Assembly: GCA_029907605.1 (NCBI GenBank) | Contig: JARYLO010000015.1 | Span: forward strand, 1 to 33,461 | Length of the DNA: 33,461 bases | Reading direction: 5' to 3' | Source of the DNA: Sedimentisphaerales bacterium | Lineage (GTDB): Bacteria; Planctomycetota; Phycisphaerae; Sedimentisphaerales; Anaerobacaceae | In this document: one piece after another, positions 1-8,285 of the stretch | Position numbering within the stretch: position 1 is the first letter of the stretch | How the letters are laid out: every line of letters starts with the position of its first letter | Translations under genes and position numbers: made by a program | Notes under the pieces: generated by a model | Seen by the model: only the letters and a program-made list of their open reading frames with translations | What the model was told of the DNA's origin: nothing | Database searches by the model: none

Positions 1-1814
1 TTGACGATGATATTCAACAGGACCTGGTTTATCTGATTTGCATGGGCAGGTATCTCCGGGACATCGCCCAATTCCTTCACTACCTCTGTATCATACTTCA
101 ATTCATTCCTTGCCACTACCAGGGTGGCCTCTACACCTGCATTGATGTTGTAGCTATCCCACTTGTCAGCCTGGTCCGTCCTTGACAGATCCCTAAGGTT
201 CTTGATTATGGCCGTTACCCTCTCGAGGCCTTCCTTGGACTCATCGAACAATGATTGTATATCCTCGAGGATAAAGCCTATCTTCATCTTGGCCTTGAGG
301 CTATCGATCTGAGCGAGCCTTTCTGCCAGTTCTGGGTATTTGGCCGGGTTGAGCAGCTTTATCAACTCTTCGTATTGCATCACCAGTTGTCTGAGGCAGT
401 TGACGTATTTCTGTAAAGCCTCGAAGTTACTGGCAACGAACCCGACCGGTGTGTTCATCTCATGGGCTACACCTGCGGCCAGTTGCCCTATCGAGGCAAG
501 CCTTTCGGTCTGGACGATCTGCGATTGGATCTGCTTGAGTTGTTGATTTGCCTTCTCCAGACGCTCATAGGCCAGGGCAGAGGCCTGCTCTGCCAAGACC
601 TTGGCGGTGATGTCATGGAGTGCACCTTGATAGCCAGTGACCTGGCCGTGGATGTCGCGGATGAGGCTGCAGGCGACACTGACATACAATGGGTTAGACT
701 TGGCGGTCTTTAGGTTCAGCATCTCTATGTGCATGTCGCCTTGTTTGAGCTTCTCAAGGAATTGCCAGCGTTCCTCTGGTCGCTGCCAGAACTGTTCTGG
801 AAGGAAGGGCCTATCTAGTAACTGGTCTGGCTGGTCCAATTGAAATAGACTGCAGAATGCAGGGTTGAGGTATATGGTATTGGCTGCTGCATCCAGGATG
901 AATATCGGTGACTTGGAGTTGTCAAAGAGCTCCAGTGCGGTTTCGTGTTGCGCCTGGAAAAGCCTTTGTGTGGCCCTCAATACATCTCTTTGCGATATGA
1001 TCCCTACCAGCCTTGGGCCTTCCATCACCAGCACCCTGTGGATATGCATCTGCTCCATGATCCTTGCGGCACAGAATACCGAATAGCTAGGGTCTATGCT
1101 GACTAGAGGGCTTGTCATGACCTGTTCTACAGTGACCTCCGTTGGATCCAGTTGTTTGGTGGTGACCTTTATAAGTATATCCCGCTCCGTTACCACTCCT
1201 ATCGGCTCATCGCCCTTGACCACCACCACAGATGAGATCCTCCTTTCGGCCATGATGGCCGCGGCCCTTGCAATCGTGGCATCTGGTGGGACAACGGCCA
1301 CATCAGTCTGCATGATCTGGCCTACGGAATTGATTGGGTTGCAGGATGTCAGGGCACGGGTCAGGTCTGTCTCTGTAATGATCCCGACCAACTGGCCATT
1401 CTTTAGGACGGGCAGCCTCCTGATCCCCCTCTGGTAGATGATCCTTGCCGCCTCTATGATAGGTTCATCAGGGCCTATGTACTCAACCGGGCTAGACATA
1501 CAGGAGGCCACTGTCCTGGAATACAGCGAATCCATATTCAGCTCTGGACCCAGTGCGATCTTCTTGAGAAAATCCCTATTGGTCAGGATACCGACCACCT
1601 GGCCGGCCTTTACCGCCACGATGCACGAGACCTTGTGCTTGGCCATAGCCTGGGCCGCTGCCACGAGGCTTGCCTGAGGGTCTATAGTCAGGACGTTGGT
1701 GGTCATGATGTCCTTGACCTTCAGGAAGGCCCTTGTGGCTACCAAGGATGGCCAACTTGTGGCCTTCCTTGAGATCACACGTGTACAACTCTGTCTGACT
1801 TGTGCATTCGACAT
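1..1814 (-). CDS. CBS-PAS sensor histidine kinase (C-terminus beyond window)
   Basis: Predicted soluble sensor kinase that autophosphorylates a histidine in response to ligands bound by its CBS and PAS modules. Translating the minus strand from ATG 1814 gives four consecutive CBS motifs (about residues 33-275, with VKDIMTTNV, ASCMSSPVE, VGQIMQTDV and VEQVMTSPL as their openings). A PAS domain follows (about 295-405), then a HisKA domain with AHEMNTPVGF, the phosphorylated His being residue 451. The reading frame leaves the window around the N-box (QVLLNIIVN), so the ATPase domain is incomplete here. The start is set by an in-frame TAG at 1844-1842 and a G-rich Shine-Dalgarno-like run (AGGGGGGAT) just upstream. 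It starts inside the end of the neighbouring kinase ORF, so the two are probably co-translated. The kinase core is very similar to that neighbour, suggesting duplication. CBS ligand (often adenine nucleotides in the family) is unknown. Confidence 0.85.
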   Translation of the reverse strand, partial: MSNAQVRQSCTRVISRKATSWPSLVATRAFLKVKDIMTTNVLTIDPQASLVAAAQAMAKHKVSCIVAVKAGQVVGILTNRDFLKKIALGPELNMDSLYSRTVASCMSSPVEYIGPDEPIIEAARIIYQRGIRRLPVLKNGQLVGIITETDLTRALTSCNPINSVGQIMQTDVAVVPPDATIARAAAIMAERRISSVVVVKGDEPIGVVTERDILIKVTTKQLDPTEVTVEQVMTSPLVSIDPSYSVFCAARIMEQMHIHRVLVMEGPRLVGIISQRDVLRATQRLFQAQHETALELFDNSKSPIFILDAAANTIYLNPAFCSLFQLDQPDQLLDRPFLPEQFWQRPEERWQFLEKLKQGDMHIEMLNLKTAKSNPLYVSVACSLIRDIHGQVTGYQGALHDITAKVLAEQASALAYERLEKANQQLKQIQSQIVQTERLASIGQLAAGVAHEMNTPVGFVASNFEALQKYVNCLRQLVMQYEELIKLLNPAKYPELAERLAQIDSLKAKMKIGFILEDIQSLFDESKEGLERVTAIIKNLRDLSRTDQADKWDSYNINAGVEATLVVARNELKYDTEVVKELGDVPEIPAHANQINQVLLNIIV

Positions 1815-3525
1815 ACATCCCCCCTGCAGGAACCGCTGTCTCTAGCGGATCTGCCTGCTGTATAGGCAATTCGACAGTGAACGTCGTGCCCTTTCCCTCG
1901 GCACTATCTACATCTATCTTCCCATGGTGTTTATTGACAATGATGTCATAGGCGGTGGTCAGTCCAAGGCCCATGCCTTGACCAATCGGCTTGGTGGTGA
2001 AGAATGGATCATATATCTTCGAGATGTGTTCGCTCTTGATCCCAGGGCCATTGTCACTGATCTGGCATATGACCTTCTCATCAGCCATACCTGTCCTGAT
2101 CGTGATGGTGCCCCTATCCTGCCGTTCCTGGCTGGCTATGGCCTGTGCAGCATTTAGGATGATGTTGTAAAGGGCCTGGTTGACCTGTCCGGCCCTGCAG
2201 GATATGGGCCTGACATCACCCAGCTCCAGCCTGACATCCGCCATCTGCTGTATCGTCCTACCAGCCACAGCCAGTGTAGACCTTATGCCCTCGTTGATAT
2301 CGTAATCGCCCAATTCCTCTGCCTGGTCGATCCTGGCAAAATCGCGAAGGCTCTTGACGATCTGGCCGATCCTCTCCAGACCCTCCTTGGATTCATCGGA
2401 CAGATCCTTGATGTCATTTAACAAGAAGTCGATCCGCATCTGACTCCTGCGCTGGCGGATCTTCTCTGCCAGCTCTATTCGCCTCTCTCTCTGCCCTTGC
2501 TCTACTGCTACCGTCAGTTGTTCGTATAGGTCAAGTAGCTCCAGGAGCTTGTTCATGTAGGTCTGGAGGGTCTGAAAGTTGCTCGCCACAAAGCCAAGCG
2601 GTGTATTCATCTCATGTGCCATGCCTGCGGCGAGCTGTCCTATGGAGGCCAGTTTCTCGGATTGGACGATCTGGACCTGCATGGAGCGCAGCTCCTTATT
2701 TGCCCTCAAGAGGTCCTCGTTGGCCTTACGAATGGCCTGTTGGGCAGCAAGCTGCTCGGTCACATCCTGGCCAGTGCACAGGAGGGCCATGGGTTGGCCA
2801 GACTGATCGGAAAGTAGGGTTGCGGACCATTGGATCACCCTCTGCCTGCCATCCTTGGTCATTATGGGGAAGACCTCTTGGTCTGAGTGATCGCCTTTCA
2901 TTGCCTGGGCAAAGAGCAGTCGCCTTTCCTGACGCATGGCTGCTGGTACGAAGAGCTCGAACCAATCCCTTCCCTGCAACTCCTGCAGGTTATAGCCAGT
3001 AATGAGCTCAAGGTGCCTGTTGAACCTCACGATCTTGCCCTCCCGATCTAGCACCAGGACGATGACCTGTGCGGTCTGGATGAGCCTCTCGGCAAAGTCC
3101 CTCTCTTGTCTGATCAACTCCTGCTGTCTCTTCCTCTCGCAGGCATACCTGATGACCTTCTCAAGGACCTGTTGATTGAACTGCCCCTTGACCAGGTAAT
3201 CCTGTGCCCCTTGAGCGATGGCCTGTAGGCCGATCTCCTGGCTACCCTCGCCTGTTATGACGACCACCGCTGCCCATGGGTGTGCCTGATGGACGGTAGC
3301 TATAGTCGCCAGGCCATTGCTGTCAGGCAGGTTCAGGTCCAATAAGATCACATCTGGCCTGTCTTGACTGAGGATCTCCAGACATGTGGCCAGGGTCTGG
3401 GCAGAGAGGATCTTGTCTATTTCCAGGCCGGTTGCCTTCAATAGCCGCTCTGCCTGCTTGCGGTCTACCAGATCGTCCTCTACCAGCAGTATGCGGTATG
3501 CCGGTCTATCAGGAGAAAGCCCCAT
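1576..3525 (-). CDS. Hybrid response-regulator/PAS sensor histidine kinase
   Basis: A 649-aa protein with an N-terminal receiver domain (about residues 10-128; acidic pair D17/D18, phospho-acceptor D63 in ILLDLNLPDSNG). A PAS/PAC module follows (about 140-265), then a HisKA dimerisation helix with AHEMNTPLGF (His 304) and a HATPase_c domain (N-box NQALYNIILNAAQAI, G1 DNGPGIKSEH, G2 GQGMGLGLTTAYDI). All catalytic boxes look intact. The receiver comes before the kinase, as in kinases controlled by an upstream phosphorelay. The family would normally end shortly after TFTVELPIQ. The last 80 or so residues are a low-complexity tail that reads out of frame through the first 239 nt of the downstream CBS kinase gene. 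That tail may be a real overlap or the trace of a frameshift joining two parts of one longer kinase. No strong Shine-Dalgarno precedes ATG 3525. Kinase identity is firm, the 3' end less so. Confidence 0.85.
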   Translation of the reverse strand: MGLSPDRPAYRILLVEDDLVDRKQAERLLKATGLEIDKILSAQTLATCLEILSQDRPDVILLDLNLPDSNGLATIATVHQAHPWAAVVVITGEGSQEIGLQAIAQGAQDYLVKGQFNQQVLEKVIRYACERKRQQELIRQERDFAERLIQTAQVIVLVLDREGKIVRFNRHLELITGYNLQELQGRDWFELFVPAAMRQERRLLFAQAMKGDHSDQEVFPIMTKDGRQRVIQWSATLLSDQSGQPMALLCTGQDVTEQLAAQQAIRKANEDLLRANKELRSMQVQIVQSEKLASIGQLAAGMAHEMNTPLGFVASNFQTLQTYMNKLLELLDLYEQLTVAVEQGQRERRIELAEKIRQRRSQMRIDFLLNDIKDLSDESKEGLERIGQIVKSLRDFARIDQAEELGDYDINEGIRSTLAVAGRTIQQMADVRLELGDVRPISCRAGQVNQALYNIILNAAQAIASQERQDRGTITIRTGMADEKVICQISDNGPGIKSEHISKIYDPFFTTKPIGQGMGLGLTTAYDIIVNKHHGKIDVDSAEGKGTTFTVELPIQQADPLETAVPAGGMYVECTSQTELYTCDLKEGHKLAILGSHKGLPEGQGHHDHQRPDYRPSGKPRGSGPGYGQAQGLVHRGGKGRPGGRYPDQ

Positions 3526-3850
3526 AGCCCATCCAGATTAAAGTCTGTGTCCATGATATGGCCGAAGCCAAACAGCATGGCCCAGGACACACCTAGATAA
3601 TCGGCCAGGTGATATGGCCCTTGCGGTATATCGCCGGATTGCCAGGCGATAGCGGGCTGTTCTTGGCCCAGAATGGTGTTTTATGGGGCGACGAGCCTAG
3701 TTGGCCTGTCTTATAGGGCCTGAGGATTTTTGTTTTTTTTTCTTTTTGAGGTCCATCTGTGATCTTAAGATAGGCCTAAACTTAATGCATGCGAGGGGCA
3801 TGTCTGCGGGCCGGCATGTACAGACCCTTCGCCTGGCTGGGGAAAGTGAT
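3526..3850. other. Divergent intergenic region between two sensor kinases
   Basis: 325 nt with no convincing gene. It holds a perfect 7-bp inverted repeat (3629-3635 with 3645-3651, 9-nt loop, TATCGCC/GGCGATA) and a long T-rich tract (about 3727-3747). The ORF of the plus-strand kinase technically extends back to 3701, but that extension encodes the T-tract (a poly-Phe run) and lacks coding character, so I leave it out of the gene. Both divergent kinase promoters must lie here, but I could not assign convincing -35/-10 boxes. Confidence 0.5.
3629..3651. repeat. Inverted repeat (hairpin or operator candidate)
   Basis: TATCGCC at 3629-3635 is perfectly repeated in inverted form as GGCGATA at 3645-3651, separated by 9 nt. 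It sits between divergent kinase genes, about 100 nt upstream of the minus-strand start. It could be an operator or a weak hairpin; the sequence alone does not decide. Confidence 0.35.
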
Positions 3851-5722
3851 ATGGCCGATCAGAGCCGAGATCTCGTTGTATTGGCCCTGGACGAGGAAGA
3901 GGCCTGTCTGCAACAGACACAGGCCACATTGGAACGAGAGGGATTCAATGTAATCGGGTGCAAGACCTGGCAGCAGGCAGCATCTGTCATGGCAGGCCAG
4001 CCAGTGGCTGTAGTAGTTGCTGACCTGGGCCCTTACGACCTGAATTGCCAGCGATTGGTCGATGAGTTGAGGAGTTGGTCTGAGCAAGCCTACATCATCA
4101 TATATACCAGGTCTGCAGCGTATGGAAGTGCGAGGATGGCGGTGAATCTGGGGGCACTGGCCTATCTGGAAGGGCCTGAGGATCGGCAGGAGTTGGTAAA
4201 GCAGGTACACAGGGCCATTGGCCTATACCTCCAGAGGCAGGCCAAACAGATAGAGCAGGCCGCAGCTGAGATGGGCCTGCGACTGCAGATGGCCATAAGG
4301 GCAGCCAATGTGGGGCTTTGGGATTGGGACCTTCAAGATGACCGTATATTCTTTTGCCCACAGTGGAAAGGGCAGTTGGGCTATGAGGAAGGCCAGATCA
4401 GCGATCGGCCTAGTGAGTGGTTTGACCGCATCCATCCGCAGGACTGGCAGAAGGTCTTGGATGCGCTGGATGGTTTCATAAGGTCACCAGGCCCTGAGCT
4501 ACGGCTGGAATATAGGCTTAGGCACAAGGACGGCTCCTATCGCTGGATCCTCTCGCAGGCTGCGGTCCTAAAGGATCAGCAGGGCAAACCTATAAGGTTG
4601 CTTGGTGCCAATGTGGACATAACAGACCGCAAAAGATCCGAAGAGGTCATTGCCGCCGCCCTTGCCTTCACCAAGGCCATAATCCAGCGGGCGGCAGAGG
4701 GGATCTGCGTATTCAGACCAGTAGGCGACCCGCCTGGGTTTATCTTCAGCGTCTGGAATGCGATGATGACAAGGATTACTGGCTACCAGTTCGATGAGAT
4801 TGCCAATCTCAGATTGCCTAAGGCCCTCTTCCCAACGCCGGATGGCCACGGCTTGGATTGGTGGGCCAGGTTGCTGGCAGGTCATGAGCTGGTGGATCAC
4901 GAGGTGGACCTGGTCAGGAAGGATGGCCGCCAGAGGACCGTCAGGATCTCTAGTGCCATCATCCTGGATGCGGATGGAAACAGACACATCCTGCTTGTGG
5001 TCAGGGACATAACCAGCTTGAGATTGCAGCAGCGTAAGATACTCAACTATCAGCAACAGTTGAGGTCACTAGCCTCGCAGCTTACCCTGACGGAGGAGAG
5101 GCTCCGCAGGGAGCTTGCCATACAGATACACGACGACATAAGCCAATTATTGGCCATGGCAAAGCTGCAGCTTGATGGGATCGATCAGTTGGACCAGCAG
5201 GCATTGGGCAAGTCTATACAAGCGATAAGGGAAGCCGTCGGTCAGGCATTGGAGAAGACCAGGTCCTTGACCAGTCAATTGAGTTATCCAGCCCTGAGGC
5301 TCTTGGGGTTGGCAAAGGCAGTGGAGAAGTGGCTCTATGAGGAGGTGGGCGCGAAGGCCGGTCTGGAGACGGTCTTTGTGGATGATGGCAGGCCCAAGCA
5401 GTTGGACAAGGATGTAGAATCCGTCTTATTCCGCAGTATTCGCGAGGTCTTGACCAATGTGACAAAACATGCGAGGGCAAAGAGGGTGGTGGTCAGTCTG
5501 CACACCGGGCCTGACAGCCTGGCCGTCTCCATAGAGGATGATGGCAGTGGTTTCGACCCTGCAGAGGTCATACCGCACAGCAAGGGGTTTGGGATACTCA
5601 GCATCCAGGAGTCATTGGTCAGACTTGGCGGTTCCATACAGATCACATCGAGACCTGGGGCAGGTTGCAAGGTGGTCCTGGAGGTACCTTTGAGCAAGGC
5701 GCAGGCCACCAAGGCCGGATAA
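3851..5722 (+). CDS. REC-PAS-PAS sensor histidine kinase, HisKA_3 (NarX/DegS) type
   Basis: A 623-aa cytoplasmic sensor kinase. Residues 8-120 form a degenerate receiver: D58 is in the acceptor position (VVVADLGPYD) but the usual conserved Lys region reads AYLEGPED. Two PAS domains follow; the first has the classic WDWDLQDDRIFF opening and RHKDGSYRW...LLGANVDITDRK end, the second ends in ILLVVRDIT. A HisKA_3-type phosphoacceptor helix follows (RRELAIQIHDDISQLLAMAK, His 427), then a HATPase_c domain (EVLTNVTKHARAKRV, IEDDGSGFDP, GFGILSIQESL). Such kinases normally pair with NarL/LuxR-type regulators, none of which is in the window. The start is ATG 3851, because GGGGAAAG lies just upstream; an upstream in-frame start at 3701 would encode a T-tract. 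It is transcribed away from the two other kinases, so the three form a signalling cluster. Confidence 0.88.
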   Translation: MADQSRDLVVLALDEEEACLQQTQATLEREGFNVIGCKTWQQAASVMAGQPVAVVVADLGPYDLNCQRLVDELRSWSEQAYIIIYTRSAAYGSARMAVNLGALAYLEGPEDRQELVKQVHRAIGLYLQRQAKQIEQAAAEMGLRLQMAIRAANVGLWDWDLQDDRIFFCPQWKGQLGYEEGQISDRPSEWFDRIHPQDWQKVLDALDGFIRSPGPELRLEYRLRHKDGSYRWILSQAAVLKDQQGKPIRLLGANVDITDRKRSEEVIAAALAFTKAIIQRAAEGICVFRPVGDPPGFIFSVWNAMMTRITGYQFDEIANLRLPKALFPTPDGHGLDWWARLLAGHELVDHEVDLVRKDGRQRTVRISSAIILDADGNRHILLVVRDITSLRLQQRKILNYQQQLRSLASQLTLTEERLRRELAIQIHDDISQLLAMAKLQLDGIDQLDQQALGKSIQAIREAVGQALEKTRSLTSQLSYPALRLLGLAKAVEKWLYEEVGAKAGLETVFVDDGRPKQLDKDVESVLFRSIREVLTNVTKHARAKRVVVSLHTGPDSLAVSIEDDGSGFDPAEVIPHSKGFGILSIQESLVRLGGSIQITSRPGAGCKVVLEVPLSKAQATKAG

Positions 5723-5725
5723 GGC

Positions 5726-5753
5726 TTGTCTCGGGGTGCCTGCTGGTTAGAAT
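5726..5753 (+). promoter_or_regulatory. Probable sigma-70-type promoter of tRNA-Ala
   Basis: TTGTCT (5726-5731), a 16-nt spacer and TAGAAT (5748-5753) lie directly after the kinase stop codon and 15 nt before the tRNA 5' end. The placement fits a tRNA promoter. Confidence 0.5.
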
Positions 5754-5768
5754 GGCTGCAGGTCCACA

Positions 5769-5839
5769 GGGGACGTGGTGTAACGGGAACACGTCGCGGT
5801 CGCATCGCGGAGCTGGGGGTTCGATTCCCCCCGTCTCCA
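5769..5839 (+). tRNA. tRNA-Ala (anticodon CGC)
   Basis: A full 71-nt cloverleaf folds by eye. The acceptor stem GGGGACG/CGTCTCC contains the G3:U70 pair that is the alanine identity element. The D stem is GTGT/ACAC, the anticodon stem TCGCG/CGCGG has loop GTCGCAT (anticodon CGC at 5801-5803), and the T arm is GGGGG-TTCGATT-CCCCC. The discriminator is A and no CCA is encoded. It decodes GCG alanine codons. Confidence 0.9.
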
Positions 5840-5877
5840 ATGGCCAGCCAAGGGTCTGCTTGATCGAGGCAGGGTAA

Positions 5878-7503
5878 ATGCGTAAAATACACTTTATGAG
5901 GCCCAAGGTCCTGCTTGCCCTGATCCTGACTATCCTCCTGGCAGCGATTGGTCCAGCACCGTTGGCAAGTCTGCCAGGTCCATCGCAGCAGCCCGATGAT
6001 GAGCTATTGGATGCGGACCTGGTCTGCGAGGCGGTAGTGTTGGACACACAGGCCCAGTGGAGGCAGGATGGGCACATATACAGCTCTGTCCGTTTGTGGG
6101 CCAGACGTGCACTGAAAGGTAGGCCCTCCGGCCAGATCATAAAGATAGAGGTACAAGGTGGGACCGTAGGTCAGATCACCGAGCGGGTCAGTCACATGCC
6201 CCTATTCTGCAGGGGCGAACATGCGGTGGTCTTTCTTAAGGATAGGCCCCTTCGTTTGGCAGGTGGCGTTGAGGGTAAGCTGCCTGTATTAGATGGCCAG
6301 GTTCCATGGCGAGGGCGATGGGTCAGTCTTGATCGCCTGGCCTCAAGGCTCAGGGGTGTAGATCAAGACCTCACTGAAGATCAGTTGGCAGGTCAGCAGG
6401 CCCTGGCCGGGCCAGTGATCAGTTCCATAGAGCCGGCCGTCGGTCCCGCAGGTACTGGGGCGGAGGTCAATATCGTTGGGGTCGGTTTTGGACAGAAACG
6501 TGGCAGGGGGGCAGTGGAGTTCTTCTACAGGTCTGGACGTCCAAAGATATCAGGGGGGATACTTTCCTGGTCGGACCAATCCATCAGGTGTACCATCCCT
6601 GTGGCCCTGATACATGGTTATTCGGCCAGTGCCAGTAGCGGCCCCATCGCGATCCTGCTGGAGGACGGCGCAAGGAGCAACGAGGTGCCGTTCCGCGTGA
6701 CGTTTGGGTTTGATGGCAGCAGGCGAGAGGGTGATCAGGTTTGGTATTGGATAAATGAGAATGCGCAGGATTGTGAAGCAGAGGGCCTAGCAGTGCAGTC
6801 CGCTGCAGATACGTGGAACAAGACCGGGGCGTCTATAAGACTGCTGTATGCTGGACCCCACCAGGCCACAAGCTCATCTTATAACGGCCGCAATGAGATC
6901 ATGTGGGGCAGCACTGACAAGGGCATAGGGGTCACATGGACATGGGAGGCATCTGGTGTGGTGTTGGAGACAGACACCGTATTTAGCAACAAGTACCACT
7001 GGAGTACGGCAGACCAACCATCGCCTTCGTCCATGGATGTAGAGACCGTGGCATTGCATGAGTTTGGGCACTGGATGGGCCTGCGGGACCTGTACGGTGA
7101 CCTGGGCGATGGGGAGTACGACACGGCCAAGGTGATGTACGGCTTTGGGTACTATGGTAAGGTCAAGCGCCAGCTCCACCCTGATGATGTGGCTGGTATC
7201 CATTTTGTCTACCCGCCACAATTGCCACCTGATACACCCGAGCTTATCGATTACCCGCAGGTGGATGAAGACGGCCAGTTTGTGGTCCATTGGAGTGCCT
7301 GTCCACAGGCAAGCAGTTATGAGCTTGGCAGGTCTTCTGATGGCGGTCTGAACTGGCAGTTGATCTATAAAGGCACCAGGACGGGCCTCCAACAGACCAT
7401 CGGTCCGGGTACATATAGGTTCAGGGTACGTGCGGTCAATACTGCAGGGCCGAGCGACTGGCTGGAAGGCCAGTGGGATTGTATTGTGCTTGCAGTCCGG
7501 TGA
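5878..7503 (+). CDS. Secreted M10-like zinc metalloprotease with TIG and Fn3 domains
   Basis: A 541-aa exported protein. The N-terminus (MRKIHFMRPK then a hydrophobic run to about residue 30) is a signal peptide. After a poorly characterised N-terminal domain come an IPT/TIG immunoglobulin-like domain (about 178-280, ISSIEPAVGPAGTGAEV), then a matrixin-like catalytic domain (about 285-450) with the zinc motif HEFGHWMGLRDL at 394-405 and a Met-turn candidate (KVMYGFG). The C-terminus (about 455-541) resembles fibronectin type III. The third zinc ligand would be Asp rather than His, as in snapalysin-like M7/M10 relatives. GGCAGGG upstream supports ATG 5878. The last 68 nt overlap antisense with birA. 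The physiological substrate is unknown. Confidence 0.8.
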   Translation: MRKIHFMRPKVLLALILTILLAAIGPAPLASLPGPSQQPDDELLDADLVCEAVVLDTQAQWRQDGHIYSSVRLWARRALKGRPSGQIIKIEVQGGTVGQITERVSHMPLFCRGEHAVVFLKDRPLRLAGGVEGKLPVLDGQVPWRGRWVSLDRLASRLRGVDQDLTEDQLAGQQALAGPVISSIEPAVGPAGTGAEVNIVGVGFGQKRGRGAVEFFYRSGRPKISGGILSWSDQSIRCTIPVALIHGYSASASSGPIAILLEDGARSNEVPFRVTFGFDGSRREGDQVWYWINENAQDCEAEGLAVQSAADTWNKTGASIRLLYAGPHQATSSSYNGRNEIMWGSTDKGIGVTWTWEASGVVLETDTVFSNKYHWSTADQPSPSSMDVETVALHEFGHWMGLRDLYGDLGDGEYDTAKVMYGFGYYGKVKRQLHPDDVAGIHFVYPPQLPPDTPELIDYPQVDEDGQFVVHWSACPQASSYELGRSSDGGLNWQLIYKGTRTGLQQTIGPGTYRFRVRAVNTAGPSDWLEGQWDCIVLAVR

Positions 7504-8284
7504 GGAGGTGGGGGCTATTAGGCACTACATGGCTGTGGCGCGATTCAAAGAACCTCACCCCACCCTCATCCAACTGAAGTACTAGCCCTTCGTCTATGTC
7601 CATGCCTATGCACGTACCTGCGAACAGCCTTCCACGGTAGGCGATCGTGATACGTTGGCCAAGTTGGCAGCACCTCTGCCTCCAGGCGGCGATTAGCTCC
7701 CTTGAGGACCTGCCTGCGATCTGGGTCCATTGGGCTAGTGCTGTAAGGAGCCCTCTTGCAAGGGCGTTTCGATCCACGCGATGGCCTGTGGCCATGAGAA
7801 GACTGGTGGCATGGGACCGGAGGGAGGCTGGTAGGTCGCTTGGTTCTTGGTGGCAGTTGATACCTATCCCGACTATATAGGCCATGCGATCACCTGAGGG
7901 CCTTGCCTCCACAAGTATGCCAGCCACCTTCTTACCAGATACTACTATGTCGTTGGGCCACTTGAGCATGGCCTGCGGTCCAATGGCATCAGCTGTGGCA
8001 ATGGCTGCTGCCAGGGACAGCCTCTCAGGGGGGAGGCAAGGGTTGTCTATGATCACCGAACAGAGTATCCCCTGACCATGGCCGCAATACCATCGATTCC
8101 CAGACCTGCCTCTGCCTGCAGTCTGGTGCTCTGCAAGCACCACCAGGCCATTGCAACCAGGCCAACGGGCATATGTGGCTGCCACGTCGTTGGTACTGCC
8201 TACCTTATCGAAGACCAAGACCGTATTGCCTATCTGTCCTGCTGGCAGCGCAGTCCGTATGGCCTGGGCACAGAGGCTATCCAT
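7436..8284 (-). CDS. birA: Biotin--[acetyl-CoA-carboxylase] ligase (monofunctional BirA)
   Basis: A 282-aa enzyme that activates biotin to biotinyl-5'-AMP and transfers it to the lysine of biotin carrier proteins such as acetyl-CoA carboxylase. Visible motifs are STNDVA, the biotin-loop motif GRGRSGNRW, KWPNDIVV with the following GKKVAGILVE, and GIGINC. There is no N-terminal HTH, so it is the non-repressor class. It starts 1 nt after the nadC stop, so the two are a tight operon. The last 28 or so residues extend past the usual C-terminal domain and lie in the stretch overlapping antisense with the protease gene. That tail is unusual but does not affect the assignment. Confidence 0.93.
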   Translation of the reverse strand: MDSLCAQAIRTALPAGQIGNTVLVFDKVGSTNDVAATYARWPGCNGLVVLAEHQTAGRGRSGNRWYCGHGQGILCSVIIDNPCLPPERLSLAAAIATADAIGPQAMLKWPNDIVVSGKKVAGILVEARPSGDRMAYIVGIGINCHQEPSDLPASLRSHATSLLMATGHRVDRNALARGLLTALAQWTQIAGRSSRELIAAWRQRCCQLGQRITIAYRGRLFAGTCIGMDIDEGLVLQLDEGGVRFFESRHSHVVPNSPHLLTGLQAQYNPTGLPASRSALQY

Positions 8285-8285
8285 C

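Noticed and set aside
3701-3850. 50-codon N-terminal extension of the plus-strand kinase
   Set aside because: It translates a T-tract into a poly-Phe run; a good ribosome site precedes ATG 3851.
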